Source: Ruminococcaceae bacterium UBA7101
Lineage (GTDB): Bacteria; Bacillota; Clostridia; Oscillospirales; Acutalibacteraceae
NCBI GenBank assembly: GCA_002493325.1
Contig: DKYL01000016.1
Span: 1 to 9,962, forward strand
Reading direction: 5' to 3'
DNA: 9,962 nucleotides
Shown here: positions 1 to 6,943 of the stretch, piece after piece
Position numbering within the stretch: the stretch's first letter is position 1
Layout: every line of letters starts with the position of its first letter
Notes under the pieces: generated by a model
Seen by the model: the letters and a program-made list of their open reading frames with translations, nothing else
Databases searched by the model: none
What the model was told of the DNA's origin: nothing
Program-made: the position numbers and the translations under genes

Positions 1-1
1 C

Positions 2-868
2 ACAGGCAAGGGCAATGACCAGGTACGTTTTGAGCTGACACTTAAGGCTTTCGCTCCCGAAATGGAGATTATCGCCCCTTGGCGTGAGTGGGATATCAAA
101 TCCCGTGAGGAGGAAATTGAATATGCCGAGGCACACAATATTCCGCTTAAAATAAACCGTGAAACAAACTATTCAAAGGATAAGAATGTATGGCATCTGA
201 GCCACGAGGGTCTTGACCTTGAGGACCCTGCAAACGAGCCTATGTACGCAAAGGAAGGCTTCCTTGAATTAGGTGTTGCTCCCGAGCAGGCTCCTGACAA
301 GCCAACATATGTAACCATTCATTTTGAAAAGGGTGTTCCTACTGCCATTGACGGCGAGGAAATGAAGGCTCTTGCAATCGTTGAAAAGCTTAATGCGCTT
401 GGCGGTGCAAACGGAGTCGGTCTGCTTGACATTGTTGAGAACAGACTTGTTGGTATGAAGAGCCGTGGTGTTTATGAAACTCCGGGCGGTGCTATCCTTT
501 ACAAGGCTCACGAACTTCTTGAAATGATTACACTTGACCGTGAAACATCACACTACAAAAAGCTTGTTTCACAGAAATTCGGTGAGCTTGTTTACAATGG
601 CTTATGGTTCACCCCTCTTCGTGAGGCACTTTCAGCCTTTGTTGATAAGACACAGGAAACAGTTACAGGTGATGTTAAGGTTAAGCTTTACAAGGGAAAC
701 ATTATCAACGCAGGTATCACCTCACCATACACACTTTATGATGAAAATATTGCTTCCTTCGGCGAGGACGGCGGCGCTTACAATCAGGCTGACTCAGCAG
801 GATTTATTAATCTGTTTGGTCTTTCTATCAAGGTTAAGGCTCTGCTTGACAAGCAAAGAGGAGAATAA
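2..868 (+). CDS. argG: Argininosuccinate synthase, C-terminal part (5' end outside window)
   Basis: Joins citrulline and aspartate, with ATP, to form argininosuccinate, the penultimate step of arginine synthesis in the cytoplasm. The frame is open from base 2, and the first visible residues, TGKGNDQVRFE, are a family signature, so the true start lies upstream; the ATG at 62 is internal. About 288 residues are visible of a family that is usually about 400 long. Further family-typical stretches follow: IAPWREW, then NVWHLSHEG near visible residue 62, and later GVYETPGG. The gene ends in TAA after a normal C-terminus, so only the window edge truncates it. argH follows 57 bases downstream on the same strand with no terminator between them, which supports an argGH operon. 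The identification is secure. Confidence 0.97.
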   Translation, partial: TGKGNDQVRFELTLKAFAPEMEIIAPWREWDIKSREEEIEYAEAHNIPLKINRETNYSKDKNVWHLSHEGLDLEDPANEPMYAKEGFLELGVAPEQAPDKPTYVTIHFEKGVPTAIDGEEMKALAIVEKLNALGGANGVGLLDIVENRLVGMKSRGVYETPGGAILYKAHELLEMITLDRETSHYKKLVSQKFGELVYNGLWFTPLREALSAFVDKTQETVTGDVKVKLYKGNIINAGITSPYTLYDENIASFGEDGGAYNQADSAGFINLFGLSIKVKALLDKQRGE

Positions 869-880
869 TGAATCATTTAT

Positions 881-904
881 GCGGGCGGATAGTATCCGCC
901 CCTA
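881..904. repeat. Palindromic repeat-like element between argG and argH
   Basis: Bases 883-901 form a perfect inverted repeat: 9-base arms GGGCGGATA and TATCCGCCC around a single G. It is flanked by GC on the left and CTACTA on the right. It is much more GC-rich than the surrounding spacer and sits just after argG. It lacks a following T-run, so it is not a standard terminator. Short palindromes of this general form (GGGCGGAT...ATCCGCCCC) are, from memory, scattered between genes in some gut Clostridia, but I see only one copy here and cannot confirm that it is repeated in the genome. Confidence 0.55.
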
Positions 905-919
905 CTACTATATAAGGGG
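899..919 (+). promoter_or_regulatory. argH ribosome binding site with a possible masking hairpin
   Basis: AAGGGG at 914-919 lies six bases before the argH ATG and is an acceptable Shine-Dalgarno site. The right edge of the upstream palindrome, CCCCT at 899-903, is exactly complementary to AGGGG at 915-919, leaving an 11-base loop. Pairing would hide the ribosome binding site. It would also compete with the 883-901 palindrome, because both use bases 899-901. The complementarity is seen directly; a regulatory role is inference. Confidence 0.4.
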
Positions 920-925
920 ATTTTT

Positions 926-2299
926 ATGGCACAGCTATGGAAAGGCAGGTTCAAAAAGGAGCTTGCAAAGGAAACCAACGATTTTAATTCATCAATCAAG
1001 TTTGATTCAAGAATGTATGCACAGGATATTCAAGGCAGTATTGCCCACGCAACTATGCTTGGTGCTGCAGGAATTATTGACCAGAGCGAAAGCAACAAGA
1101 TTGTTCAGTGCTTAAGCGAAATATATAATGATATTAAAAACGGCAGTCTTAATATTGATATGGAGGCTGAGGATATTCACACCTTCATTGAGGGTGAGTT
1201 GACCGCAAGACTCGGGCAGACCGGCAAAAGGCTTCACACTGCAAGGTCAAGAAATGATCAGGTTGCACTGGACATAAGGCTTGTTCTGAAAAATGAGATT
1301 GACGAGATTACTGATAAAATCAAGGAATTAATCCGTGTTATCTGTAATAAAGCAGATGAAAATAAAGAAACGATTATGCCGGGCTACACGCACCTTCAAA
1401 GGGCACAGCCTATCACCTTCGGTCATCATCTTATGGCATATGCAGCTATGCTTTGCAGGGATCTTGACAGGCTCAAGGATGTGAAAAGGAGAATGAATGT
1501 CTGCCCTCTCGGCAGTGGTGCACTTGCAGGAACTACCTACCCTCTTGACAGGAATATGGTCGCTGAGCTTCTTGGCTTTGATGACATAAGTGCAAACAGC
1601 CTTGATGGTGTTTCTGACAGAGATTTCTGCATTGAGCTGGCAGCAGCACTATCACTTATTATGGTGCATCTTTCACGCTTCAGCGAGGAAATCATTATGT
1701 GGTGCAGCTGGGAATTCAAATTTGTTGAGCTTGACGATGCATTTTCAACAGGCTCAAGCATTATGCCGCAAAAGAAAAATCCGGATATTGCAGAGCTTGT
1801 TCGCGGCAAGAGCGGCAGGGTCTTTGGTGATTTGACAACACTTTTAACAGTTATGAAGGGTATCGCTCTTGCTTACAACAAGGATATGCAGGAGGATAAG
1901 GAGGCTGTCTTTGACGCAGTTGACACTGTTAAGATGTGCCTTAATGCCTTCACCCCGATGATTGACACCATGACTGTTATTAAGGAGAATATGCGAAATG
2001 CAGCGGCAAAGGGCTTTATCAATGCCACCGACTGCGCCGACTATCTTGTATCAAAAGGACTCCCCTTCCGTGATGCATACAAGGCAACAGGCGAGCTTGT
2101 TGCAATCTGCATTGACAAGGGACTCACTCTTGAAACACTTCCGATTGAAGAATACAAGGCAATCTGTGACTTATTTGACAAAGAGGTTTATACAGCAATA
2201 AACCTTGAAAAATGCGTAAATGACAGACTTGTTGCCGGCGGTCCGAGCGCAGGCAGCGTTGAAAAACAGATTGAAAAAGCAATGTCAATTATAAAATAA
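926..2299 (+). CDS. argH: Argininosuccinate lyase
   Basis: Splits argininosuccinate into arginine and fumarate, the last step of arginine synthesis; it is a homotetrameric cytoplasmic enzyme of the fumarase/aspartase superfamily. At 457 residues it is full length for the family. The three conserved superfamily regions are visible: HTARSRNDQVALD at about 104-116, GYTHLQRAQP at 153-162 with the catalytic-pair histidine, and the signature GSSIMPQKKNPD at 276-287, which carries the flexible-loop catalytic serine. The N-terminus, MAQLWKGRF, is typical, and AAGGGG six bases upstream fixes the start. It follows argG by 57 bases and is closed by a terminator at 2303-2338, so the two form the end of an arginine operon. 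No defect is seen. Confidence 0.97.
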   Translation: MAQLWKGRFKKELAKETNDFNSSIKFDSRMYAQDIQGSIAHATMLGAAGIIDQSESNKIVQCLSEIYNDIKNGSLNIDMEAEDIHTFIEGELTARLGQTGKRLHTARSRNDQVALDIRLVLKNEIDEITDKIKELIRVICNKADENKETIMPGYTHLQRAQPITFGHHLMAYAAMLCRDLDRLKDVKRRMNVCPLGSGALAGTTYPLDRNMVAELLGFDDISANSLDGVSDRDFCIELAAALSLIMVHLSRFSEEIIMWCSWEFKFVELDDAFSTGSSIMPQKKNPDIAELVRGKSGRVFGDLTTLLTVMKGIALAYNKDMQEDKEAVFDAVDTVKMCLNAFTPMIDTMTVIKENMRNAAAKGFINATDCADYLVSKGLPFRDAYKATGELVAICIDKGLTLETLPIEEYKAICDLFDKEVYTAINLEKCVNDRLVAGGPSAGSVEKQIEKAMSIIK

Positions 2300-2302
2300 A
2301 TT

Positions 2303-2338
2303 TATGCGACGGTTAATGAATTTTCCGTCGCATTTTTT
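2303..2338 (+). terminator. Rho-independent terminator after argH
   Basis: An 8-base stem, TGCGACGG at 2305-2312 pairing with CCGTCGCA at 2325-2332, encloses a 12-base loop and is followed directly by six T (2333-2338). It starts a few bases after the argH stop codon, as expected for the end of the argGH transcript. Confidence 0.9.
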
Positions 2339-2339
2339 A

Positions 2340-2368
2340 TTGACTATATCATAAAAAAAGAGTATAAT
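2340..2368 (+). promoter_or_regulatory. Sigma-A-type promoter for degV-ilvE
   Basis: TTGACT at 2340-2345 (-35) and TATAAT at 2363-2368 (-10) are separated by exactly 17 bases. The -10 is perfect and the -35 has one mismatch. Transcription should start near 2375, giving a leader of about 57 bases before the DegV start. The promoter sits just after the argH terminator, where a new transcription unit would be expected to begin. Confidence 0.8.
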
Positions 2369-2431
2369 AAATCCATCTATAAATTGTTTAAATCAATAAC
2401 AAATTCTGATATATTGAAAGGTAAGTGCCCA

Positions 2432-3292
2432 ATGAGCTATAAAATCGTTGTTGACAGTTGCTGTGACTTAACTGCAGATATGAAAAACTGGGATAACCTT
2501 GAGGTTATTCCGCTCACCCTACAGATTGGTGATTATGTCATTCCTGATGATGAAAATTTCAATCAGGATGACTTTGTAAACAGAATGATTAACAGCAATG
2601 TTCTTGCTCAGTCGGCATGCCCTTCACCACAGGCTTTTGCAGATGCCTGCTGCTGTGAAGCTGATGATATATACATCATCACAATAACAAGTCATCTCAG
2701 CGGCTGCTATAACAGTGCCGTTCAGGGTGTTGCGCTTTACAAGGATGAAAATGGTGATAACAAGAACATTCACGTTTTCAATTCTCTTGCAACATCGGGT
2801 GTTGAAACACTCATTGCTATGGAAATTAAAAAGCTTGCTGACGCAGGCAAAGACTTTAGCCAGGTTGTTGAAGCCGTTGAAGGTTTTATTACGAATAACA
2901 GCGGACTTTATTTCTGCCTTGAAAGCTTTGATATTCTGAAAGGCAACGGAAGATTGTTTAATCTGGCTGCAAATGTTATTGAAGCCTTAAGAGTTAAATT
3001 AATCGGACATGCCGAAAACGGTAAAATCGCAATCGCAGGAAAGGATCTGACAATAAAGCGCACACTTATCAAGCTGTCACATCTTATTGCAAAGGACACA
3101 GAGGGTGCGGATTTAAGCAATAAGCTTTGCATAATCAGCCATGTATGCTGTGAAGAAAAGGCTAAAGCAATTAAAGAATTAATTGCAAGCAACACAAATT
3201 ATCAGGAAAGCAACATTATTATTTTAAGAGCAAGCGGTCTTAATTCCCTATACGCTTCAAACAGCGGGGTAATCGTTTCTTTCAATTATTAA
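2432..3292 (+). CDS. DegV family protein (fatty-acid-binding)
   Basis: DegV proteins bind a fatty acid in a pocket between two domains. In Gram-positive bacteria, FakB members present it to the fatty-acid kinase FakA; which lipid this one binds is unknown. I start it at the ATG at 2432 (286 residues, MSYKIVVDS), which has AAAGG about 10 bases upstream and begins exactly like the family. A TTG at 2384 would add 16 unlike residues. Family landmarks are VDSCCDLT at 7-14, the PSPQAF stretch near 64-69, ITSHLSGCYNSA near 85-96 and LESFDILKGNGRL near 163-175. The C-terminal segment lacks the usual GTHTGPGA-like motif and reads ASNSGVIVS instead. It is unusually rich in cysteine, with about 11 residues including pairs or triplets at 10-11, 73-75 and 239-240. 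No fakA is in the window. It shares a promoter with ilvE, 30 bases downstream. Confidence 0.88.
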   Translation: MSYKIVVDSCCDLTADMKNWDNLEVIPLTLQIGDYVIPDDENFNQDDFVNRMINSNVLAQSACPSPQAFADACCCEADDIYIITITSHLSGCYNSAVQGVALYKDENGDNKNIHVFNSLATSGVETLIAMEIKKLADAGKDFSQVVEAVEGFITNNSGLYFCLESFDILKGNGRLFNLAANVIEALRVKLIGHAENGKIAIAGKDLTIKRTLIKLSHLIAKDTEGADLSNKLCIISHVCCEEKAKAIKELIASNTNYQESNIIILRASGLNSLYASNSGVIVSFNY

Positions 3293-3322
3293 ACAAATTC
3301 ATTACAAAAGAGGTAATATACA

Positions 3323-4384
3323 ATGGAAATCAAGTATGAATTAACACAAACACCAAAGGCTAAGCCGGAGGGCAAGCTGGGCTTCGGTCACATTTTCACC
3401 GACCATATGTTCATTATGGACTATAAGACAGGTGAAGGCTGGCACAACGCAAGAATTGTTCCTTATCAGCCCCTTACACTTGACCCGTCTGCACTTGTGT
3501 TCCACTACGCACAGGAATGCTTTGAGGGCTTGAAGGCTTACAGAACGCCTGACGGAAGCGTTCAGCTTTTCAGACCCGACAAAAACGGTGAGAGAATGAA
3601 ATCAACACATGACAGACTTTGCATCCCCGAAATTCCTGTTGAGGATTTTGTTGAGGCTGTCAAAGCATTGGTTGCAGTTGAAAAGGACTGGGTTCCAAGC
3701 GAGCCTGAGACAAGCTTATATATCCGCCCATTCACCATCGCCACCGAGCCTGTTCTCGGTGTTAAGGCAGCAGATGAATATAAATTCATCATCATCTGTT
3801 CACCATCAGGTGCTTACTATGAAGAGGGTATGAACCCTGTTAAGATTTATGTTGAGGACGAGTATGTACGTGCTACTCCCGGCGGCACAGGCTACATCAA
3901 ATGCGGCGGTAACTACGCAGCATCCATCATTGCATCTGAAAAGGGTCATAAGCTGGGCTTCTCACAGGTGCTGTGGCTTGACGGTGTTGAGAGAAAGTAT
4001 GTTGAAGAGGTTGGCTCAATGAACATTATGTTCAAGGTTGACGGCGAAATCTACACTGCTCCTACAGTAGGCACTGTTCTGCCCGGTATTACAAGAATGA
4101 GCTGTATTGAACTCCTCAAGGATTGGGGCTACACGGTTCACGAGGAAAGATTTACAATTGATTTCATTATGGATGCTGCTAAGTCAGGCAAGCTTGAAGA
4201 AGTGTTTGGAACAGGTACAGCGGCTGTTATCAGTCCTGTAGGCAGTCTTACATATGAGGGTGACACTGTTGAAATCAACGGCTTTAAAACAGGTGATTTA
4301 ACCCAAAAGCTTTATGACACACTCACAGGTATGCAGTTCGGCAAGCTCGATGACAAGATGGGCTGGATTGTAAAGGTAGACTAA
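3323..4384 (+). CDS. ilvE: Branched-chain amino acid aminotransferase
   Basis: A PLP-dependent class IV aminotransferase that moves the amino group between glutamate and the 2-oxo acids of leucine, isoleucine and valine in the cytoplasm. Its 353 residues match the longer, eukaryote-like bacterial subgroup rather than the shorter E. coli type (about 309). The PLP-binding lysine is K193 in the family motif YIKCGGNYAAS (191-201). Other landmarks are FHYAQECFEGLKAYR at 60-74, RPDKNGERM at 84-92 and EVGSMNIMF at 229-237. AAGAGG about 9 bases before the ATG supports the start. It lies 30 bases after degV with no terminator between them, so it probably shares the 2340 promoter, and a terminator follows at once. 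No T-box leader fits in the 30-base gap, so any branched-chain regulation would act elsewhere. Confidence 0.95.
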   Translation: MEIKYELTQTPKAKPEGKLGFGHIFTDHMFIMDYKTGEGWHNARIVPYQPLTLDPSALVFHYAQECFEGLKAYRTPDGSVQLFRPDKNGERMKSTHDRLCIPEIPVEDFVEAVKALVAVEKDWVPSEPETSLYIRPFTIATEPVLGVKAADEYKFIIICSPSGAYYEEGMNPVKIYVEDEYVRATPGGTGYIKCGGNYAASIIASEKGHKLGFSQVLWLDGVERKYVEEVGSMNIMFKVDGEIYTAPTVGTVLPGITRMSCIELLKDWGYTVHEERFTIDFIMDAAKSGKLEEVFGTGTAAVISPVGSLTYEGDTVEINGFKTGDLTQKLYDTLTGMQFGKLDDKMGWIVKVD

Positions 4385-4395
4385 TATAAACGCAT

Positions 4396-4431
4396 AGCAG
4401 TCCTTGGAGAAAAACTGAGGACTGCTTTTTT
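4396..4431 (+). terminator. Rho-independent terminator after ilvE
   Basis: A 9-base stem, AGCAGTCCT at 4396-4404 pairing with AGGACTGCT at 4418-4426, has a 13-base loop and runs into six T (4426-4431). It ends only four bases before the ATG of the next gene, leaving no room for a separate promoter or leader beyond the hairpin. Confidence 0.9.
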
Positions 4432-4435
4432 AATT

Positions 4436-5284
4436 ATGAGAAGTATTGAATTTATAATTACAGACAAGGACAGCGGAAGACAGATACGCGATTTTCTCAG
4501 GGATTTCGGTGTATCCTCTGCCCTGCTGACAAAACTGAAAAATACCGAAAACGGAATAACAAAAAACGGTGTATTTGCACGGACAATCGACAGAATATTC
4601 ACCGGTGATACCCTTAAAATAACAATTGAGAATAAGGGCAGAATGCCTGAAAAGCTGACTGAAAGTAATGTGCAAGCCGTATATAATGATGAGGATATAC
4701 TTGTACTGAACAAGCCTGCATTTATGCCTGTTCACGAAAGCCGAAATCACCGCGGTGACAGCCTTGCAAATGCGGCTGCCTGCTATATGGAAAGCGACAC
4801 CGCTTTCCGTGCCGTATACCGCCTTGACCGTGATACATCAGGGCTTGTTCTCATTGCGAAAAACGAGCTTGCTGCCTGTAAGCTTGCAGGTAAAATACAT
4901 AAGGATTATTATGCTGTATGCAGCGGTGAGCTAAACGGAAAAGGCACAATTGACCTGCCTATCCGCCGTGTCCGCGAAAGCATTATTGAACGCGGTGTTT
5001 TTGATGACGGTGAAAGAGCTGTAACCCACTGGGAAGCGGTCGGCAACAAAAACGGTAATACACTGCTTAAATTAAACCTTGAAACAGGCAGAACACACCA
5101 GATTCGTGTTCACTTTTCTCATCTCGGCTATCCACTGCTGGGTGATACGCTTTACGGCGGCAGTACGGATTTAATCGACAGGCAGGCTCTGCACTGCAAA
5201 ACAATCTATTTCACGCACCCGATTACCAATAAGGAAATGATGCTTAACTGTGATTTCCCAACTGATTTTAAAGGACTGATTTAA
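4436..5284 (+). CDS. RluA-family pseudouridine synthase
   Basis: Converts particular uridines in rRNA or tRNA to pseudouridine; the target site cannot be told from sequence. At 282 residues it has the standard layout: an S4-like RNA-binding region at about 12-62 and the RluA catalytic domain from about 80. The catalytic aspartate is D131 in YRLDRDTSGL (128-137), where tyrosine replaces the common first histidine. The motif ETGRTHQIRVH is at 216-226, followed by GDTLYGG. The ATG lies directly behind the ilvE terminator and has no Shine-Dalgarno sequence at normal spacing; the nearest, GAGG at 4417-4420, is 15 bases away and inside the hairpin. The TAA stop overlaps the next ATG by one base (TAATG), so the downstream gene is probably translated by reinitiation. 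Confidence 0.9.
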   Translation: MRSIEFIITDKDSGRQIRDFLRDFGVSSALLTKLKNTENGITKNGVFARTIDRIFTGDTLKITIENKGRMPEKLTESNVQAVYNDEDILVLNKPAFMPVHESRNHRGDSLANAAACYMESDTAFRAVYRLDRDTSGLVLIAKNELAACKLAGKIHKDYYAVCSGELNGKGTIDLPIRRVRESIIERGVFDDGERAVTHWEAVGNKNGNTLLKLNLETGRTHQIRVHFSHLGYPLLGDTLYGGSTDLIDRQALHCKTIYFTHPITNKEMMLNCDFPTDFKGLI

Positions 5285-6207
5285 TGCCTTCCTATTCCAC
5301 ACACTGCATATTCGCACGTGAGCTGCTGCCGCAGCTTTACACATCTGTCGACTTTGATTTGAACGAAGAAGCCCTTATGGTCGGAACACAAGGACCTGAT
5401 ATATTCTTTTTTCACAGGGTTTTCCCTTGGATGCCGGGCAAATCCAAAAGAAAAATCGGCTCTGCTCTGCACAGGTCAAAGCCTGCGGATATTCTTGAAA
5501 ATATGCGTGATTACTGCAATAAACTATCAAAACAAAAGGATATTGCCAAATCATATGTGCACGGATTTATAATGCACTATGCCCTTGACAGACTGTGCCA
5601 TCCCTATGTTTACAGTTTACAGTACAAAATAGTTGAAAAAAGCCCATTGACCAATCCGCACACTGCACACAATACGGTTGAATTCAGTATGGACACCTAT
5701 CTGCTCAATAAGCGCTACGGTATTGCCGAGCCTGCACTCTTTGACACGGCCTGCACTGTATGTGAGGACGAAAAAGTGTTAGCAGAAATCGGAAAGCTTT
5801 ACGCATATGTTGTGCCGAGAGTGCTTGGCATAAAAATCAGTGAAACCACTGCTGCCACAGCAGTAAAGGATATGAAACGTGTACAGGCGGCAACCTTTGA
5901 TGCAACAGGTATGAAAAGGAAATTCCTTTATGCTGCGGAAACCATGATTGCACCCTTTTCAAAAAATTATAAATTTTCTGCAATGCTTCGTCCAAGGGAC
6001 TTGGAAAAAGCGAAAAAATATGGTAATATAGACAACAGCAATTGGCAGTCCCCTTTTGATAACAGCTATCATAATGAAAGCTTTGAGGATTTGTTTGAAA
6101 TCGCAAAGCTTGATGCAAAAAGACTGATAGCTGATTTCAGCAACGGGGCAGATTTATATAAAGCCACAAATAATTTATCATTTTTAACAGGAGTTGAAGT
6201 AAAATGA
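5284..6207 (+). CDS. Zinc-dependent phospholipase C-like protein, cytoplasmic
   Basis: This 307-residue protein resembles the zinc-dependent phospholipase C/S1-P1 nuclease-like superfamily (Pfam zinc-dependent PLC). Visible candidate zinc ligands are H7, D39 (in QGPD), H63, H98 and D102 with H106 (in HYALDRLCHPY), and H129 with E133 (in HNTVEF). The spacings H98-x3-D102 and H129-x3-E133 match the H118/D122 and H142/E146 pairs of the Bacillus cereus enzyme. Unlike secreted phospholipases, it starts MPSYSTHCIFARE, with no signal peptide and so no mature N-terminal tryptophan ligand. It probably works inside the cell on an unknown phosphoester. It overlaps the preceding gene by TAATG and luxS by ATGA, so the three are likely translationally linked. 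The family is fairly sure; the substrate is unknown. Confidence 0.8.
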   Translation: MPSYSTHCIFARELLPQLYTSVDFDLNEEALMVGTQGPDIFFFHRVFPWMPGKSKRKIGSALHRSKPADILENMRDYCNKLSKQKDIAKSYVHGFIMHYALDRLCHPYVYSLQYKIVEKSPLTNPHTAHNTVEFSMDTYLLNKRYGIAEPALFDTACTVCEDEKVLAEIGKLYAYVVPRVLGIKISETTAATAVKDMKRVQAATFDATGMKRKFLYAAETMIAPFSKNYKFSAMLRPRDLEKAKKYGNIDNSNWQSPFDNSYHNESFEDLFEIAKLDAKRLIADFSNGADLYKATNNLSFLTGVEVK

Positions 6208-6680
6208 AAACCATACCAAGCTTTCAGATTGACCACAATATTTTGAAAAAAGGAATTTACATCAGCAGAATTGATGATGATATTACCACATATGACATCC
6301 GTATGCGTGAGCCGAACAGAGAAACTGTTATGACAAATGCGGCAATGCATACCATTGAGCACCTGTTTGCTACCTATGTAAGAAACACCGAATTCGGTGA
6401 CAATATCATCTATTTCGGTCCTATGGGCTGCAGAACAGGCTTTTACTTTTTAACAAGAAGCCTCAGCGACGGTTACAGCATTAATCTGATCAGAGAAGCA
6501 TTTCAGTATATTGCAGATTTCTGGGGTGTTGTGCCCGGTGCATCACCAAAGGAATGCGGCAATTGCCTTGACCATAACCTTGCACAGGCTAAGGAGGAGG
6601 CAAAGGCATTTTTAAAGGTCATTGAAAACTGGACAAAAACAGACCTGAAATATCCCACTGCTCCCACAGAGGAAGAATAA
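6204..6680 (+). CDS. luxS: S-ribosylhomocysteine lyase
   Basis: Cleaves S-ribosylhomocysteine to homocysteine and DPD, the precursor of autoinducer-2. It recycles the SAM by-product in the activated methyl cycle and can feed quorum signalling. At 158 residues it is full length. The metal site is complete: H49 and H53 in MHTIEH (48-53) and C121 in GNCLDHNL. The proposed catalytic residues are E52 and C76 (MGCRTGFY). The ATG overlaps the TGA of the previous gene (ATGA, 6204-6207), and AGGAG at 6189-6193, 10 bases upstream, gives it its own ribosome binding site. It is the last gene of the unit before the 6744 terminator. No pfs/mtn nucleosidase gene, its usual pathway partner, lies in the window. 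Confidence 0.97.
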   Translation: MKTIPSFQIDHNILKKGIYISRIDDDITTYDIRMREPNRETVMTNAAMHTIEHLFATYVRNTEFGDNIIYFGPMGCRTGFYFLTRSLSDGYSINLIREAFQYIADFWGVVPGASPKECGNCLDHNLAQAKEEAKAFLKVIENWTKTDLKYPTAPTEEE

Positions 6681-6743
6681 TCAAGCCGTTAATCAATATT
6701 GTAAGAACTAACCCTCTCAATATTTCAACAATTTTAAATCAAG

Positions 6744-6784
6744 AAACACCGAAGAAGCACAAGGTTTCTTCGGTGTTTGTTTTA
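6744..6784 (+). terminator. Strong terminator after luxS, possibly bidirectional
   Basis: A perfect 13-base stem (6744-6756 with 6766-6778, arm core ACACCGAAGAA) has a 9-base loop and is followed by TTTGTTTTATT. It lies 64 bases after the luxS stop and 13 bases beyond the end of the convergent small membrane ORF on the minus strand. On that strand the sequence after the stem (TTTCTTGATTT) is a weaker T-tract, so it may also stop minus-strand transcripts. Confidence 0.9.
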
Positions 6785-6796
6785 TTGATTCAGCCA

Positions 6797-6943
6797 TTAT
6801 TTTTCAAGCTCTTCAGCCTTTGACTTGTCTTTAAGCTCTTTTATTTCCTTTTCAATATTATCAAGCTTTTTCAAAATTTCCGTTGCGTAGTAAGCTATAA
6901 AAAACAAAATCGTTACGCCTACTCCCACAACAAGTGCATACAT
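6797..6943 (-). CDS. Small single-pass membrane protein with charged helical tail (ORF 2)
   Basis: No family is recognised. From the ATG at 6943 it encodes 48 residues. Residues 1-22 (MYALVVGVGVTILFFIAYYATE) include a clear hydrophobic membrane span, and the remainder is a highly charged lysine/glutamate helix (KKLDNIEKEIKELKDK) of coiled-coil character, probably cytoplasmic. GGAG lies immediately against this ATG with zero spacing, which is poor for initiation, and an upstream TTG (6982) gives an extension without clear support. Its 5' end overlaps a second small ORF (6919-7035) in another frame by 25 bases. The two may be translationally coupled, or may be one gene split at the seven-T run at 6954-6948. 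Protein-like composition argues that it is real; its function is unknown. Confidence 0.55.
   Translation of the reverse strand: MYALVVGVGVTILFFIAYYATEILKKLDNIEKEIKELKDKSKAEELEK

Noticed and set aside
534..1115. 193-codon plus-strand frame across the argG end and argH start
   Set aside because: It overlaps argG and argH in another frame, has a composition unlike a protein and no ribosome binding site.
2384..2431. TTG start that would lengthen DegV by 16 residues
   Set aside because: The extra residues do not resemble the family, and the TTG lies close to the predicted transcription start; the ATG at 2432 has an AAAGG site and the typical N-terminus.
3293..3322. Possible T-box or leader control of ilvE
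   Set aside because: Only 30 bases separate degV from ilvE and they hold just an AAGAGG site; no room for a riboswitch.
4381..4750. Two minus-strand frames over the ilvE terminator and the start of the pseudouridine synthase
   Set aside because: Antisense to a well-supported gene and its terminator, with no ribosome binding site or recognisable family; likely chance open frames.
6069..6362. Minus-strand frame over the phospholipase-like/luxS junction
   Set aside because: Antisense to two firmly identified genes and mirrors their codon bias.
6695..6724. Inverted repeat AATATTG...CAATATT after luxS
   Set aside because: Seven AT-rich pairs with a 16-base loop make a weak hairpin; the strong 13-base stem just downstream explains termination.
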